In this document: piece after piece, positions 42,547-52,552 of the stretch
How positions within the stretch are numbered: the first letter of the stretch is position 1
Layout of the letters: the number at the start of each line of letters is the position of its first letter
DNA from: Gammaproteobacteria bacterium 45_16_T64
GTDB taxonomy: Bacteria > Pseudomonadota > Gammaproteobacteria > Pseudomonadales > Ketobacteraceae
DNA: 64,000 nucleotides
Assembly (NCBI GenBank): GCA_002162955.1
Contig: MABD01000055.1
Location: 86,631-150,630, forward strand
Reading direction: 5' to 3'
Program-made: the position numbers and the translations under genes
The notes under the pieces: generated by a model
What the model was told of the DNA's origin: nothing
What the model saw: only the letters and a program-made list of their open reading frames with translations
The model's database searches: none

Positions 42547-42995
42547 TCAACATTAACCCTATCTTCGCTTTTTCTTTTCATCACAACGTCGGTAAGTTCG
42601 TTTATCCTAATCATGTTATGATCAAAAGCAAGCTTTCCTTCAAGACACTCAAGACGACTATCAAAATCGTACACTGCATTATAGGTCCAGCCAACGTTTT
42701 GCAGCCTTCTATTTTCGAATTGAATATCATAGTAATCCGTCACGCCTTTTAGTGGGCACGTGGACTTTTTTCCAGATAAGTGGAGGTACTTCATGTGAAC
42801 ATCTTCTGCTGGAAAATACATTACCGGCCGATAGAGGGCCACCCCCACCTCTTGAACACACAGTACCTGCTCAGAATAGGCAATTTGAAAACCCTGAAAT
42901 TCTACTGACACTGGGTATTTGAGAGGTGATATTTGCATAAAATGATTCGGGGCGCCTGGGCGCATGATCATCTTTTCAAAAAAATCGGCATTCAT
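42543..42995 (-). CDS. DUF427 family protein
   Basis: A 150-residue protein with the DUF427 pattern, including RPVMYFPAEDVHMKYLHLSGKKSTCPLKGVTDYYDIQF and GWTYNAVYD. The fold is a small beta-tent; the family's biochemical role is unsettled. It is the first gene of the egt unit, overlapping egtB by four bases, with AGGGGAA before its ATG. Translational coupling to egtB suggests a part in ergothioneine synthesis or use. Confidence 0.75.
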   Translation of the reverse strand: MNADFFEKMIMRPGAPNHFMQISPLKYPVSVEFQGFQIAYSEQVLCVQEVGVALYRPVMYFPAEDVHMKYLHLSGKKSTCPLKGVTDYYDIQFENRRLQNVGWTYNAVYDFDSRLECLEGKLAFDHNMIRINELTDVVMKRKSEDRVNVE

Positions 42996-43255
42996 GGTTA
43001 TTCCCCCTTAACCTACTGTGATGTCAAAATTTACACATACCGGTGCGCAAGTTCTTAGCTGTAACAATATTAGCTTCTTTTTGATAGTTCGTATAAGTCA
43101 TTAATAAACAATACTATTCAAAGATCCAGATCAGTCTACGTGAGACATATGACAAAAAAACGTATCGATATTGCAAACTCCTGGTGCATATATGATCCAC
43201 CTTCTACGCCAAACGATAACGTATACTTTGGGGCCGACGATAGAGGATGAATACA

Positions 43256-44146
43256 GTGAACTGGGATGACCTACGGTATTTTCTCGCAGTATGCCGCACC
43301 GGCACCATTCGAGCAGCAGCCCAGGAGCTAGGCGTTAATCATGCGACCGTATCGCGCCGCATTAATAGTTTTGAAGAATCCCTGGATGAGCGCCTCTTCG
43401 AACGCAGTGCATCAGGTTACGAATGCACCGCAATTGGCAGCGAGGTATATGATGAAGCATCGCATTTAGAGTTAACCCTAAAAACAGTCGAACGCCGTAT
43501 CGCCGGTAAGGATACCTCGATGCTGGGTGACATTCGCGTGACCCTACCCGACATGCTGGGTGCGCACCTTTTGATGCCCTTCTTTGCTGAATTCTGCGCA
43601 CTTTATCCCGACATTGAATTAGAGATTATCGATTCACACAAAGCTCTCAATTTAACCAAGCGCGATGCCGATGTCGCCTTTAGATTGTGTGACACACCGC
43701 CAGAGTATCTTATTGGCAGGAAAATCGGCTGCGTACATCGTGCAGTCTATACATCAAAGAAAAACCAATCACTGCTACAGGATTCTGCATGGTTAGCTCA
43801 ACAAAGCTGGTTGGGGTGGAGTGACAAACTGCGCCGACCAATAGGGCGCCTTGCCAAAGAACACCCCAACCTAGGATCAAAGCATAAAATCATGAATGCG
43901 CTACTACAATTAGAAGCTTGCAAAGAAGGCTTGGGGATTTGTATACTGCCGTGTTTTTGCGCCGACACAGACCCCGACCTTGTGCGTGTGCCGCCATATA
44001 CCTCAGTACCGCGTATCGACTTTTGGATACTGAGCCATCCTGATATGCGCCAAAACACAAAGATTCAAACCTTCGTTCGATTTATGATCAAAAAACTCGA
44101 CAGTAAACGATCGCTCATAGAAGGCGAAGACTACCAGCGATCGTGA
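43256..44146 (+). CDS. LysR-family regulator
   Basis: A 297-residue LysR-type regulator: winged helix at the N-terminus (WDDLRYFLAVCRTGTIRAAAQELGVNHATVSRRINSFEESL) and a periplasmic-binding-like effector domain. The GTG at 43256 is preferred to the ATG at 43247, because GAGG at 43243-43246 is too near the ATG and the GTG start yields the common LysR N-terminus (M)NWDDLRYF. The convergent DsbA-like gene follows; the target is not evident. Confidence 0.85.
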   Translation: MNWDDLRYFLAVCRTGTIRAAAQELGVNHATVSRRINSFEESLDERLFERSASGYECTAIGSEVYDEASHLELTLKTVERRIAGKDTSMLGDIRVTLPDMLGAHLLMPFFAEFCALYPDIELEIIDSHKALNLTKRDADVAFRLCDTPPEYLIGRKIGCVHRAVYTSKKNQSLLQDSAWLAQQSWLGWSDKLRRPIGRLAKEHPNLGSKHKIMNALLQLEACKEGLGICILPCFCADTDPDLVRVPPYTSVPRIDFWILSHPDMRQNTKIQTFVRFMIKKLDSKRSLIEGEDYQRS

Positions 44147-44159
44147 CCGAATGAAAAAC

Positions 44160-44747
44160 CTACGCCAGTCTTTCTTCAACAAAATCTAATCGGTCCTGAC
44201 CAAAGAACATTTCATCCCCCATAAATACCGTTGGCACCCCAAACAACTGTCGATCTATGGCTTCTTGGGTAATAGTTAATAGCGATTCCTTGATGCTAGG
44301 TGTTTGTATTTTCGATAAAATCTCACTTGCATCAATATCCGCTGCTGCTAACACTTTGGCAATAACATCAGCATCCCCTAGATTCTCACCTTGTTGCCAA
44401 AGACCATCAAATATTGCATCACAATATCGTTCGAAACACCCCAGCTCTTGTGCCGCATGAGCACCTCGCATCAGTGGCAGTGTATTAATCGGAAAATGGC
44501 TATTCATGGTAAATGCCACGTCATAGCGTTTTGCAAAGCGCGGCAAGTCATGGGCCATCATATAGCGTGCTTTGGTGGGTATCATTGCAGGCGATACATT
44601 ATTCGTCGCCTTAAAAATCGCCCCGAGTAACACCGGTTTGTATTCAATGACACAGTCATACTTCTGTTGTATTTGCTGTAGCCTTTTGTAGGCAAGGTAA
44701 GCCGTTGGGCTACCAAAATCAAAATAGAACTCGATTGTCTTCGACAT
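44160..44747 (-). CDS. DsbA-like 2-hydroxychromene-2-carboxylate isomerase family protein
   Basis: A 195-residue thioredoxin-fold protein of the kappa-GST/HCCA isomerase type: FYFDFGSPTAYLAYKRL at the start (a serine in place of the CxxC motif), VLLGAIFKATNN and GVPTVFMGDEMFFGQDRLDFV at the end. Such enzymes are glutathione-dependent isomerases or transferases. AAGGA precedes the ATG. It follows the SDR gene (44782) by 34 bases, likely one transcript. Confidence 0.82.
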   Translation of the reverse strand: MSKTIEFYFDFGSPTAYLAYKRLQQIQQKYDCVIEYKPVLLGAIFKATNNVSPAMIPTKARYMMAHDLPRFAKRYDVAFTMNSHFPINTLPLMRGAHAAQELGCFERYCDAIFDGLWQQGENLGDADVIAKVLAAADIDASEILSKIQTPSIKESLLTITQEAIDRQLFGVPTVFMGDEMFFGQDRLDFVEERLA

Positions 44748-44781
44748 AACATTTTATCCTTCGTAAAAATAATGATTCGTT

Positions 44782-45522
44782 TTACCAATTTTCAACCCAG
44801 GGCCGCACGTCCAATTCAAAGGTCCAGGCACTCCTAGGTTGTTCGTGTAACATCACATAATTCTTCGCCAAATCATCGGTATTCACGATGCCATCTTTGT
44901 CGATGAGGTTGTTGTACGCCGGGTGGTTCTCTCTAATCCACTGAGTATCCACGGCTGCATCAATCACCACATGGGCGACATGAATATTCTTGGGGCCTAA
45001 TTCTCGCGCCATGCTTTGGGCTAATGCTCGCAGCCCATGCTTAGCACTGGCAAAGGCGGCAAAATTTGCACCGCCGCGCACACTCGCGGTCGCACCGGTA
45101 AAGATAATGGTGCCTCGCTTTCGCGGCAGCATCGTTTTAGCTGCCTCACGGCCGGTGAGGAACCCGGCAAAGCACGCCATTTCCCAGATTTTCATAAACT
45201 TACGACTGGAGGTATTTACAATATCCATCGGTACATTTGCACCGACGTTAAACACCACAACTTCAATCGGACCAACGGTATCCTCAATGTCCTTAAACAA
45301 CTCGATCACTTGTTCTTCGTTACGGGCATCACAACTAAACCCGTGGGCCTCTAGCCCTTGCTCCTTAAGGTTACCAACAATGCTCTCCAACTTGTCGCCA
45401 TTACGACGGGCTAAACACACCGTATGTCCTGACCGCGCAAACTGAGTGGCAATAGACGAGCCAATGGCATCACCAGCCCCCATAATAAGCGCCACAGAGG
45501 GGGCTGAAGTAGAATCCGGCAT
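44782..45522 (-). CDS. SDR-family oxidoreductase
   Basis: A 246-residue short-chain dehydrogenase. The nucleotide motif is MGAGDAIGSSIA (a G-A-G-D-A-I-G variant) and NVGAN is the NNAG-equivalent; the usual YxxxK tyrosine is replaced by phenylalanine or serine (NFAAFASAKHGL), although the lysine remains. This is an atypical SDR that may have low or altered catalysis. It is co-directional with the DsbA-like gene and divergent from the HxlR gene at 45691, its likely regulator. Confidence 0.8.
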   Translation of the reverse strand: MPDSTSAPSVALIMGAGDAIGSSIATQFARSGHTVCLARRNGDKLESIVGNLKEQGLEAHGFSCDARNEEQVIELFKDIEDTVGPIEVVVFNVGANVPMDIVNTSSRKFMKIWEMACFAGFLTGREAAKTMLPRKRGTIIFTGATASVRGGANFAAFASAKHGLRALAQSMARELGPKNIHVAHVVIDAAVDTQWIRENHPAYNNLIDKDGIVNTDDLAKNYVMLHEQPRSAWTFELDVRPWVENW

Positions 45523-45690
45523 TTGTATTCCTCCACAAGATGAATTAAGGTTCCATAATGGAACTCAAAAAGAATACCGCTCCCTGCTCTCGTCTGTCAA
45601 TACAAGGTGGTAGCATATCCAGTGGAAGAGTATGTTGCGTAAATCGAACAGTTGCGTAAATTGAACAATGCTAAACAAGAGTGAGGTTGT

Positions 45691-46218
45691 ATGCGCTGGG
45701 ATGAGATAGATAGCCAAGTATGTTCGATAGCCCGAACCCTATCGATCATCGGAGACAAGTGGACAATGTTAATATTGCGAGACTGCTTTCTAGGAGTGAC
45801 GCGATTTTCCGATTTCCAAAAATCCTTAGGCATAACTAAACATCGCCTCTCGGATCGTCTGGGTAAGTTAGTCGATGCCGAAATCCTAAAAAAACATATC
45901 TATGACGAGAGCTATCGGCGGCATGAGTATAAACTCACCAAAAAAGGAATCGAACTCTATCCGGTGTTGATGTCACTGGTATCCTGGGGAGACAAATGGA
46001 CAGCAGATAAGGATGGAGCACCGTTAGAATATATTCACCAGCCCTGCGGGCATAAGATTAATGCCGGAGCGGCCTGTGAACATTGCGATGGCGCGGTATC
46101 TGCTTTTACTGTTACACCAATACTAGGGCCAGGAATCATGAAAAAGGTAAAGCGTGGCGAACTGGTAGATTTTGATAGCCAAGAGATGTACACCAGCATC
46201 AAACAAAAGTCGAACTAG
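45691..46218 (+). CDS. HxlR-family regulator
   Basis: A 175-residue regulator: CSIARTLSIIGDKWTMLILRDCFLGVTRFSDFQKSLGITKHRLSDRL and YRRHEYKLTKKGIELYPVL give the HxlR core. A C-terminal extension (about 105-175) contains CGHKINAGAACEHC, a possible zinc-binding CxH...CxxC group. GAGG precedes the ATG. It is divergent from the SDR/DsbA-like pair. Confidence 0.85.
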   Translation: MRWDEIDSQVCSIARTLSIIGDKWTMLILRDCFLGVTRFSDFQKSLGITKHRLSDRLGKLVDAEILKKHIYDESYRRHEYKLTKKGIELYPVLMSLVSWGDKWTADKDGAPLEYIHQPCGHKINAGAACEHCDGAVSAFTVTPILGPGIMKKVKRGELVDFDSQEMYTSIKQKSN

Positions 46219-46225
46219 ATTATAT

Positions 46226-49030
46226 CTATGCAGATAAGAATTCATCTTCATAGTGCTCTCTAAAGAAGAGCGTGAGTTGCTTGCGGTTGATCGGTTTGGC
46301 CAGGTGATCATCCATACCTGAATCAATCGCTTTTTGCCTAAACTCCGCCAACGCATGAGCGGTCAGTGCTACGATTTTGATGGGAGCCTTATTACTCTGT
46401 TTCTCCATTAAGCGAATTTTTTTCGTTGCTTCATAGCCGTCCATTTCAGGCATTTCACAATCCATAAAGATCACATCGAAATAATCCGAACTGTTCGACA
46501 TTTTCTCCACCGCTTCCAGCCCGTTATTCACTAGCACCACTTCATCCACCATAGGTGCTAGAATCCCTCGAATTACCATCTGATTAACCGGATTATCCTC
46601 CGCCACCAACACCTTCAGACTCTGCATAATATCAGGGCCTTCCTCACCACGACTGTCAGAGTCCAGCTCTAACAATGCTCTCTCGCGCAACTGTAGATGT
46701 TTATGTAATTGTAATGGCAAGTCATAAAATCGAATCCCTGACACCTCAGTAATACTGAGCTCATGATGCTGCGCTGGTACGACACAGGAAATAGAATGAT
46801 CGACGGAAAGCACCGACCGGACATTCCCTACCAACGCGCCAACATCAACATGTTCATTGCGAGTAAAAATGATCACTTCATCAATATCAATCCCGTCACA
46901 CACACCATCCAAATCCATACTTTTTCCATCATGAATAATGGGGGCCAACGATAACGTAACATTCTCATCCCCCATCGCCCGACGACAAAAATGTACCACA
47001 GGAAAATAGTCTGTACAGATCAATAAATGTTTATCACCCCCTATCCGGGTCTCGGGAACAACGTCTACGGGTATTTCAAACCAAAATATCGAGCCTTCAC
47101 CTTCTTTGCTAACAACACCAATGTCCCCCTCGAGGCTTTCTACTATTTTCTTGCTAATCGCCAATCCAAGTCCGGTGCCACCAAACTTTCGTGTAATGGA
47201 TCTATCTGCCTGAGAGAATGGTTTGAATAACTTATTCTTTTGTTCATCGGATAGACCAATACCCGTGTCCTCTATTTCGAAACGAATTATCGATCGGCCT
47301 AACCGCTCGATCAATTGACTCGATATCGCGACATGCCCCGACTCAGTAAATTTGAATGCGTTTCCGAGTAAATTACTGAGCACCTGCTTTAGACGGGTAG
47401 GATCGCACAGTACAGCGTCAGGAATATTTCTATCATGATAGGAAAACAATAACGTTCGTTGTTGATTCGCAATAGCCGTATAGATGGCGGTGCAATCATC
47501 AATCACCGCTTCAACATCCACCGGGATACTCTCCAGCTCCAATCTGTCCACATCCGCCTTCGAAAAATCCAAGATGTCGTTAATGATATTGAGCAGCATT
47601 TCCCCAGAGCTTTGAATCACTTGAATGAGCTGTGTTTGCTTCTCATCTAACTTAGTCCTCCGCAATACATCCACAAGACCCAGTACGCCGTTCATTGGAG
47701 TTCGAATCTCATGACTCATCATCGCCAAAAATTCGCTTTTGGCCTTGCCCTCTTCAACATCAATACGTGCTTGCAGCTGGATCTCTTGGGATTCTAATTT
47801 TGTATTTGCACTATCTTCACGTAATCGATTAATCCGCAATGCCAACGCAAGAGACAGCAAAATCGTCTCTATGGCTGAACCCACTTGCACCGCATTCTCT
47901 GTTACTGCGTTATAGGGTAATAAGGCGAATTTATTTAATGCTAACACCATACTACCCAGCAAAAACGCCAGCCATGCAACGGTAAATACTAACGCTTCTG
48001 TCTCACCATCCCGACTTCTCGCCAAACAAACAATCGTCACCATACCCGATTGAACAAAGACCAATGCCGTCGACAGGCGAATCGACACAAAATACGGAAT
48101 AACAAAAGAAATAACGATGGATGCAAACGATAAGATAAAACAGATAATGAGCGGTTTATAGAAACGGGGTAATTTCTCCTTTATGTGCAACATTTCCATG
48201 GCAAAAACACCCGCAGTTAAATTTGCCAGCGGTACGAATATCGCTAAACTTTGAGCATTCCAATAGGGAGAATGTGGCCATAAGAATTGATAGCCCACCC
48301 CTTTCAATACGGTTTGAAACAACATCACCGAGAGAATCAATCCAACATACAATAAATAGATCTTTTCTCGAGTACCCCAGGCGATGAATAGATTGTAGAG
48401 AATCATCACCCCCATTAATCCAAAATAAAGTCCCTGATAACCCAATGCAAATTGATCGTCTTGCCAAAATTCCCGTTCATTCCACATCGTAATGGGAAAA
48501 TGTACAGCATTATCACTAAAGACACGAAATAATAACGTCACCGAATCATTTGCCGGCAATGTAATAGGAAAGATTAGGTTTCGATTGGCGATAACACGAT
48601 TAGAATAAGGCACTTCATGACCAAGCGTGAGCCCTTCAATCAACACACCACTGATAATCCTATAATTCACGACCCGACTCAGTAACGGGTAAGAAACTTC
48701 AAATAATTTAAGCATATCCTCGCGTGAGGAATTACGCAGCGTAACTCGAAACCAAAATGTCGACGTCGAAAAACCCAAATTCGGTACGGTATCATCAGAG
48801 CGCGTCCACCGTTCCCCCTCCCCCATCAAATACATGACCGCTTCTGCGGACAATTCACCCTTTGGATCTTCTAAATACAACACCTGGTTTTCAAGCGCAA
48901 CACCACCCTGTAGCCCACTGACCTCAAGTGCGTCAGCAAAGAATGCATCGTTCGTACGCAGCTCACCACCCCATACAGAAGACAGTATGCTCAGCAAAAA
49001 CACGAAACAACATGCTTGTCGAAAAATCAT
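46226..49030 (-). CDS. 7TMR-DISM hybrid histidine kinase
   Basis: A 934-residue sensor: signal peptide (1-22), DISMED2 domain (about 30-185), seven-helix DISM region (about 195-400), coiled linker, HisKA with His440 (MMSHEIRTPMNG), HATPase (EDTGIGLSDEQ, GGTGLGLAISK), an about 110-residue stretch that may be a degenerate receiver (from about 670), and a true receiver with Asp857 (FMDCEMP). Same architecture as the kinase at 5489 but longer by the pseudo-receiver. No partner is adjacent. Confidence 0.87.
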   Translation of the reverse strand: MIFRQACCFVFLLSILSSVWGGELRTNDAFFADALEVSGLQGGVALENQVLYLEDPKGELSAEAVMYLMGEGERWTRSDDTVPNLGFSTSTFWFRVTLRNSSREDMLKLFEVSYPLLSRVVNYRIISGVLIEGLTLGHEVPYSNRVIANRNLIFPITLPANDSVTLLFRVFSDNAVHFPITMWNEREFWQDDQFALGYQGLYFGLMGVMILYNLFIAWGTREKIYLLYVGLILSVMLFQTVLKGVGYQFLWPHSPYWNAQSLAIFVPLANLTAGVFAMEMLHIKEKLPRFYKPLIICFILSFASIVISFVIPYFVSIRLSTALVFVQSGMVTIVCLARSRDGETEALVFTVAWLAFLLGSMVLALNKFALLPYNAVTENAVQVGSAIETILLSLALALRINRLREDSANTKLESQEIQLQARIDVEEGKAKSEFLAMMSHEIRTPMNGVLGLVDVLRRTKLDEKQTQLIQVIQSSGEMLLNIINDILDFSKADVDRLELESIPVDVEAVIDDCTAIYTAIANQQRTLLFSYHDRNIPDAVLCDPTRLKQVLSNLLGNAFKFTESGHVAISSQLIERLGRSIIRFEIEDTGIGLSDEQKNKLFKPFSQADRSITRKFGGTGLGLAISKKIVESLEGDIGVVSKEGEGSIFWFEIPVDVVPETRIGGDKHLLICTDYFPVVHFCRRAMGDENVTLSLAPIIHDGKSMDLDGVCDGIDIDEVIIFTRNEHVDVGALVGNVRSVLSVDHSISCVVPAQHHELSITEVSGIRFYDLPLQLHKHLQLRERALLELDSDSRGEEGPDIMQSLKVLVAEDNPVNQMVIRGILAPMVDEVVLVNNGLEAVEKMSNSSDYFDVIFMDCEMPEMDGYEATKKIRLMEKQSNKAPIKIVALTAHALAEFRQKAIDSGMDDHLAKPINRKQLTLFFREHYEDEFLSA

Positions 49031-49407
49031 GTAGAAATACAGGCCATTAGTTCACTTAAACCGTTGAAGTAATCCAAACTGCGGCTAACAAGCTCATCAT
49101 GTAACAGGAGCTAAACAGGAATAACTATAGGGTGAATTATAGCCAACCCGTCATCATTACGCATAGTTTCACGCTGTACCATCTACCCAGACAGCTCCGC
49201 GGCGATGGGCGAGAGTATACCCTAGCTCAACGTCGGTTTACGCTTATTGTGTTTAATTGAAAAAAATTTAGAAAAGAAAAAGTATTATCGAATACCAGAA
49301 TTACTCGTGGCTAACCTTAAGTCTATGAAAAACAACAACTAAGACATCAAAATATATTTGCATTCCGTTACAAAGCAATAGCGGCACACCCGACTAATCC
49401 TTACAGG
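49031..49407. other. Intergenic region, nothing recognised
   Basis: About 375 bases between the DISM kinase start and the sterol-desaturase stop. It must carry the kinase promoter. I found no stem-loop, RNA gene or coding frame that I can support. Confidence 0.35.
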
Positions 49408-50229
49408 TTATCCACCACGCTTCTCTTGCTCCTCGATCTGCTGCGGAAACAAGCCGGATTTTCTAGAGATAACATACCGCGCATATGCAGCAATATGGGT
49501 ATTCCCGAGGTATTTATCAAGATAAGGTAAAAAACCCGCATAATTACCCTGGTATTTCGCATGGTGAAAATCATGATATACCGGCCCCTGATAGATTGGA
49601 AAAAGACGCGCAGGGTTCCACGGCACATCATAACCAATATGACCATCTGCCCCTTCTATTTGCCGTATCACCACCCATAGCCACAACACATAAATATGCA
49701 CGCCAAAAATAAGTGGCCCAATTAATGCCAAACTGCCAGTCGCAACATACTCCGCCCAATGTAAGTAATTGCCATTAATACCACAGGTATTACGTATTCG
49801 GTGATGCACGCTATGCACGTTTTTCAGCAGCCATTTATTTTCATGCATATAGCGATGCATCCAGTAATACAAAAAATCGTCTAACAACACGAAGAAGACA
49901 ACCTGTCCCACAGCGATATACCAAACCGGTAGCTCCCCGTTATGTACACCACTCAGCCTAAGCAACGGCCATACGGCGATTAGAGCCCCCAGCATAATGA
50001 GGTTATTCATTACGATACGGCCAATGGACGGCCAAAAAAACTTACTAAATTCAAACGGCTTTTGCTGTATCTTATATTTTCGTAGCGATACAGGATCTAG
50101 CCAAGCAATCATTGTCCACGGGATAGCGACGCTAAGAAAGGCACCCGTGCTAATCAACAACGTCGCAACGGGAAACTGCCAGAACCAAGGGTCGTTATAA
50201 AACTCCCCCCAAAGAGATACCACATTCAT
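49408..50229 (-). CDS. Sterol desaturase / fatty acid hydroxylase family protein
   Basis: A 273-residue membrane di-iron enzyme with several transmembrane helices and the histidine boxes HRYMH, HSVHHR and HDFHH. The family hydroxylates or desaturates sterols, carotenoids and fatty acids. The ATG at 50229 has GAGGGTG upstream; the GTG at 50238 is an alternative. It is divergent from the AraC regulator at 50349, which probably controls it. Confidence 0.85.
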   Translation of the reverse strand: MNVVSLWGEFYNDPWFWQFPVATLLISTGAFLSVAIPWTMIAWLDPVSLRKYKIQQKPFEFSKFFWPSIGRIVMNNLIMLGALIAVWPLLRLSGVHNGELPVWYIAVGQVVFFVLLDDFLYYWMHRYMHENKWLLKNVHSVHHRIRNTCGINGNYLHWAEYVATGSLALIGPLIFGVHIYVLWLWVVIRQIEGADGHIGYDVPWNPARLFPIYQGPVYHDFHHAKYQGNYAGFLPYLDKYLGNTHIAAYARYVISRKSGLFPQQIEEQEKRGG

Positions 50230-50348
50230 GATTAACACACCCTCATTAGTTTACATATGACATAGCTTACGTCGCCTCGTTGATCGAAATATTTCTGGAT
50301 GACGACTAATATTTGTTTAATCACGACAGTTCTGATATTGATACAAAT

Positions 50349-51413
50349 ATGAATGTTCACCCGTCCGCCGGCATTGTCGGAGAATACCTACAGCCATTAC
50401 TGCATACCTATCTACTGCAAGGTGGGAGCTTATCCACACTTGCACAACACGCGGGGGTATCTGAAGCTTGGTTATATCAGCCACCTAACACCGTCAATGT
50501 CGATCAGTACTTGGCGCTGATGTCGGTTGTGGAGTCTCTTACCTGTGATCCTTATTTAGGCCTACAGATAGGGACCAATATGCGTTTGCAGAATTTTGAT
50601 TTTTTAGGTTACGCACTGGCCAATGCGAGCACCCTTGGAGAGGGGCTAGAGCAGGTATTAGCGTTCGAAAGTTTGGTGCACAACCTAGGGACCTCCGAAG
50701 TAAAGAAAGAGTCCGGCAACATCCACTTTATTTGGCACTCCCAGTATCAAGCCCACCCCATATCTCGTCATCTCAGTGAAAGTGTCTTGGGCGGATTGAT
50801 TCACTTGGCCAGACAGTTGGCCGGAAAATCCATCCCAACATTAGAATTTACCTTTATCCATCAACAGTACGCAAAAACAACCATCAAAGAGTACCAACGC
50901 TTTTGCCAAGGGCAATGCCACTTTAACAGTAATCAGAACAGCATTTTATTGGCCGAAGAAGTTCTCGCATGGCCCATACCACAATCCATCCGGCAAGCCC
51001 TATCCTCAATCCAACCGATCGCAGACAACCAGCTGGATACGCTTACCCCCCTGAAAAAAAAGCAATTATTACAACGACCGACACAACATTTTATCGACCA
51101 GCTTCAACAGCAGATTCATCTAGAACTGATGAGAGGTACACCAACGCTGGCGAAGATCGCCGACAACCTGGGACAAACCCCTCGCACCATACAACGTCGC
51201 CTGACGGAAGCTGGATCAGGGTTTCAGATCGAACTCGATAACATCCGTAGTCAACTTGCCGAAGACTATCTACGTTACTCCACGATGAGCATTCTCGACA
51301 TCAGCGCTCAGCTAAGCTTCAAAGAACAAAGCTCGTTTAATCATTTTTTTAAATCGAGATTTGATGTCACTCCGTTGCAATACCGCAAACAGAAAAAAAT
51401 CACCCACGCTTAA
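50349..51413 (+). CDS. AraC-family regulator (Arabinose_bd type)
   Basis: A 354-residue regulator: N-terminal ligand domain (GLQIGTNMRLQNFDFLGYALANASTLGEGL) and C-terminal AraC domain (LAKIADNLGQTPRTIQRRLTEAGSGFQ, ILDISAQLSFKEQSSFNHFFKSRFDVTPLQYR). The frame opens at TTG 50313; ATG 50349 begins a normal N-terminus. Divergent from the sterol desaturase gene, convergent with the GlxA-type gene. Confidence 0.83.
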   Translation: MNVHPSAGIVGEYLQPLLHTYLLQGGSLSTLAQHAGVSEAWLYQPPNTVNVDQYLALMSVVESLTCDPYLGLQIGTNMRLQNFDFLGYALANASTLGEGLEQVLAFESLVHNLGTSEVKKESGNIHFIWHSQYQAHPISRHLSESVLGGLIHLARQLAGKSIPTLEFTFIHQQYAKTTIKEYQRFCQGQCHFNSNQNSILLAEEVLAWPIPQSIRQALSSIQPIADNQLDTLTPLKKKQLLQRPTQHFIDQLQQQIHLELMRGTPTLAKIADNLGQTPRTIQRRLTEAGSGFQIELDNIRSQLAEDYLRYSTMSILDISAQLSFKEQSSFNHFFKSRFDVTPLQYRKQKKITHA

Positions 51414-51423
51414 GTATCAGGTT

Positions 51424-52416
51424 CTACGCTTCTTTTGCCTTAAAACGCTGACGGTAGGCTGCCGGGGTCAGTCCGGTACGCTGTTTAAACAGTCGCGAGA
51501 AGGAGCTGATGTCGGTATAACCCACATGTTCCGTCACCTCAATCAACGGCAGTGTTGTGTTCTCTAACAACTGTTTAGCCGTTTCGATACGTATATTCTG
51601 CAAATAATTAAGAGGGGTCAGGTCTAGTTCGGCTTTAAAACGGCGAATCAACGTACGCTGACTCACCCCCATTTTTTGCGCCAATTCAGCTTGGTCTATA
51701 TTCTCTTTCGCGTGATTTTGTAGCCAATACTGTGCTTTGGCTACCACCGGATCGCCGCTCGCCTCATCCATAAGCAGGTTCTGGTAGGGAGACTGGGCAC
51801 TCACGCTGGTGTCAATAAGCATGGCTTTAGCACACTGAATGGCAAGGTCTGCCGTGGCATAACGTTCAATCAGATGCACCGCCATATTTTGATAAGAGGT
51901 CATCGCACCAGCACACATTAACCGGTCTTGCTCAGTGATCATCGCCCGACTATTGAGCTTTACATTCGGATAACGCTTGTGAAATTGCTTTTCCAACCAC
52001 CAGGTCGTTGTCGCTTCCCGACCATCCAACAGCCCCGTCTCAGCCATTAAGAAACCACCGGTACAGATTGTCACTAGGGTCGCGCCACGCTTCCATTGCA
52101 CCACCAACCAGTCCAGAAGTGGCCTAAGCTCTTCAGCCATTTTATCCATGGCCAACGCACCTTGGTAAGGGAACGCGGGTAGATAGATCAAATCAAAAAC
52201 GTCTGCGTTGGCAATACTCATATCTGTCGCAATGGAGATCCCACCACTGGTCTTCACCGGCTCACCCGTGATAGACACGGTATTCCAGCTAAATTGTGTA
52301 CCGCTCGGCCCCAATTGGCGACAACTGTAGGCATTTGCCACCTGAAACGCGTCCATAGGCCCTGATAGACTGGATAAATAGCAATTGTCATAGGCAATGA
52401 CACCCATCTTAACCAT
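51424..52416 (-). CDS. GlxA-type regulator (DJ-1/PfpI plus AraC)
   Basis: A 330-residue regulator with an N-terminal DJ-1/PfpI-like domain (MGVIAYDNCYLSSLSGPMDAF; VTICTGGFLMAETGLLDGREATTTWW) and a C-terminal AraC domain (QAELAQKMGVSQRTLIRRFKAELDLTPLNYLQ; LIEVTEHVGYTDISSFSRLFKQRTGLTPAAYR). The ATG at 52416 has AGGGG upstream, so the longer frame is not used. It is divergent from the nitronate monooxygenase gene, its probable target. Confidence 0.86.
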   Translation of the reverse strand: MVKMGVIAYDNCYLSSLSGPMDAFQVANAYSCRQLGPSGTQFSWNTVSITGEPVKTSGGISIATDMSIANADVFDLIYLPAFPYQGALAMDKMAEELRPLLDWLVVQWKRGATLVTICTGGFLMAETGLLDGREATTTWWLEKQFHKRYPNVKLNSRAMITEQDRLMCAGAMTSYQNMAVHLIERYATADLAIQCAKAMLIDTSVSAQSPYQNLLMDEASGDPVVAKAQYWLQNHAKENIDQAELAQKMGVSQRTLIRRFKAELDLTPLNYLQNIRIETAKQLLENTTLPLIEVTEHVGYTDISSFSRLFKQRTGLTPAAYRQRFKAKEA

Positions 52417-52552
52417 ATAAACCCCTGTGTAAAAAATCACCATGATATTGTCAATTTAGCCAATGTAACACAGGTTGTTCTTTTTCTACACTATTGATAT
52501 CGATTACCGCCACCTGCCCCTGGTCACTGGCACAACCTACGAGATCACCACC

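Noticed and set aside
44990..45445. Long plus-strand frames inside the SDR gene
   Set aside because: Shadows of a well-conserved SDR on the minus strand.
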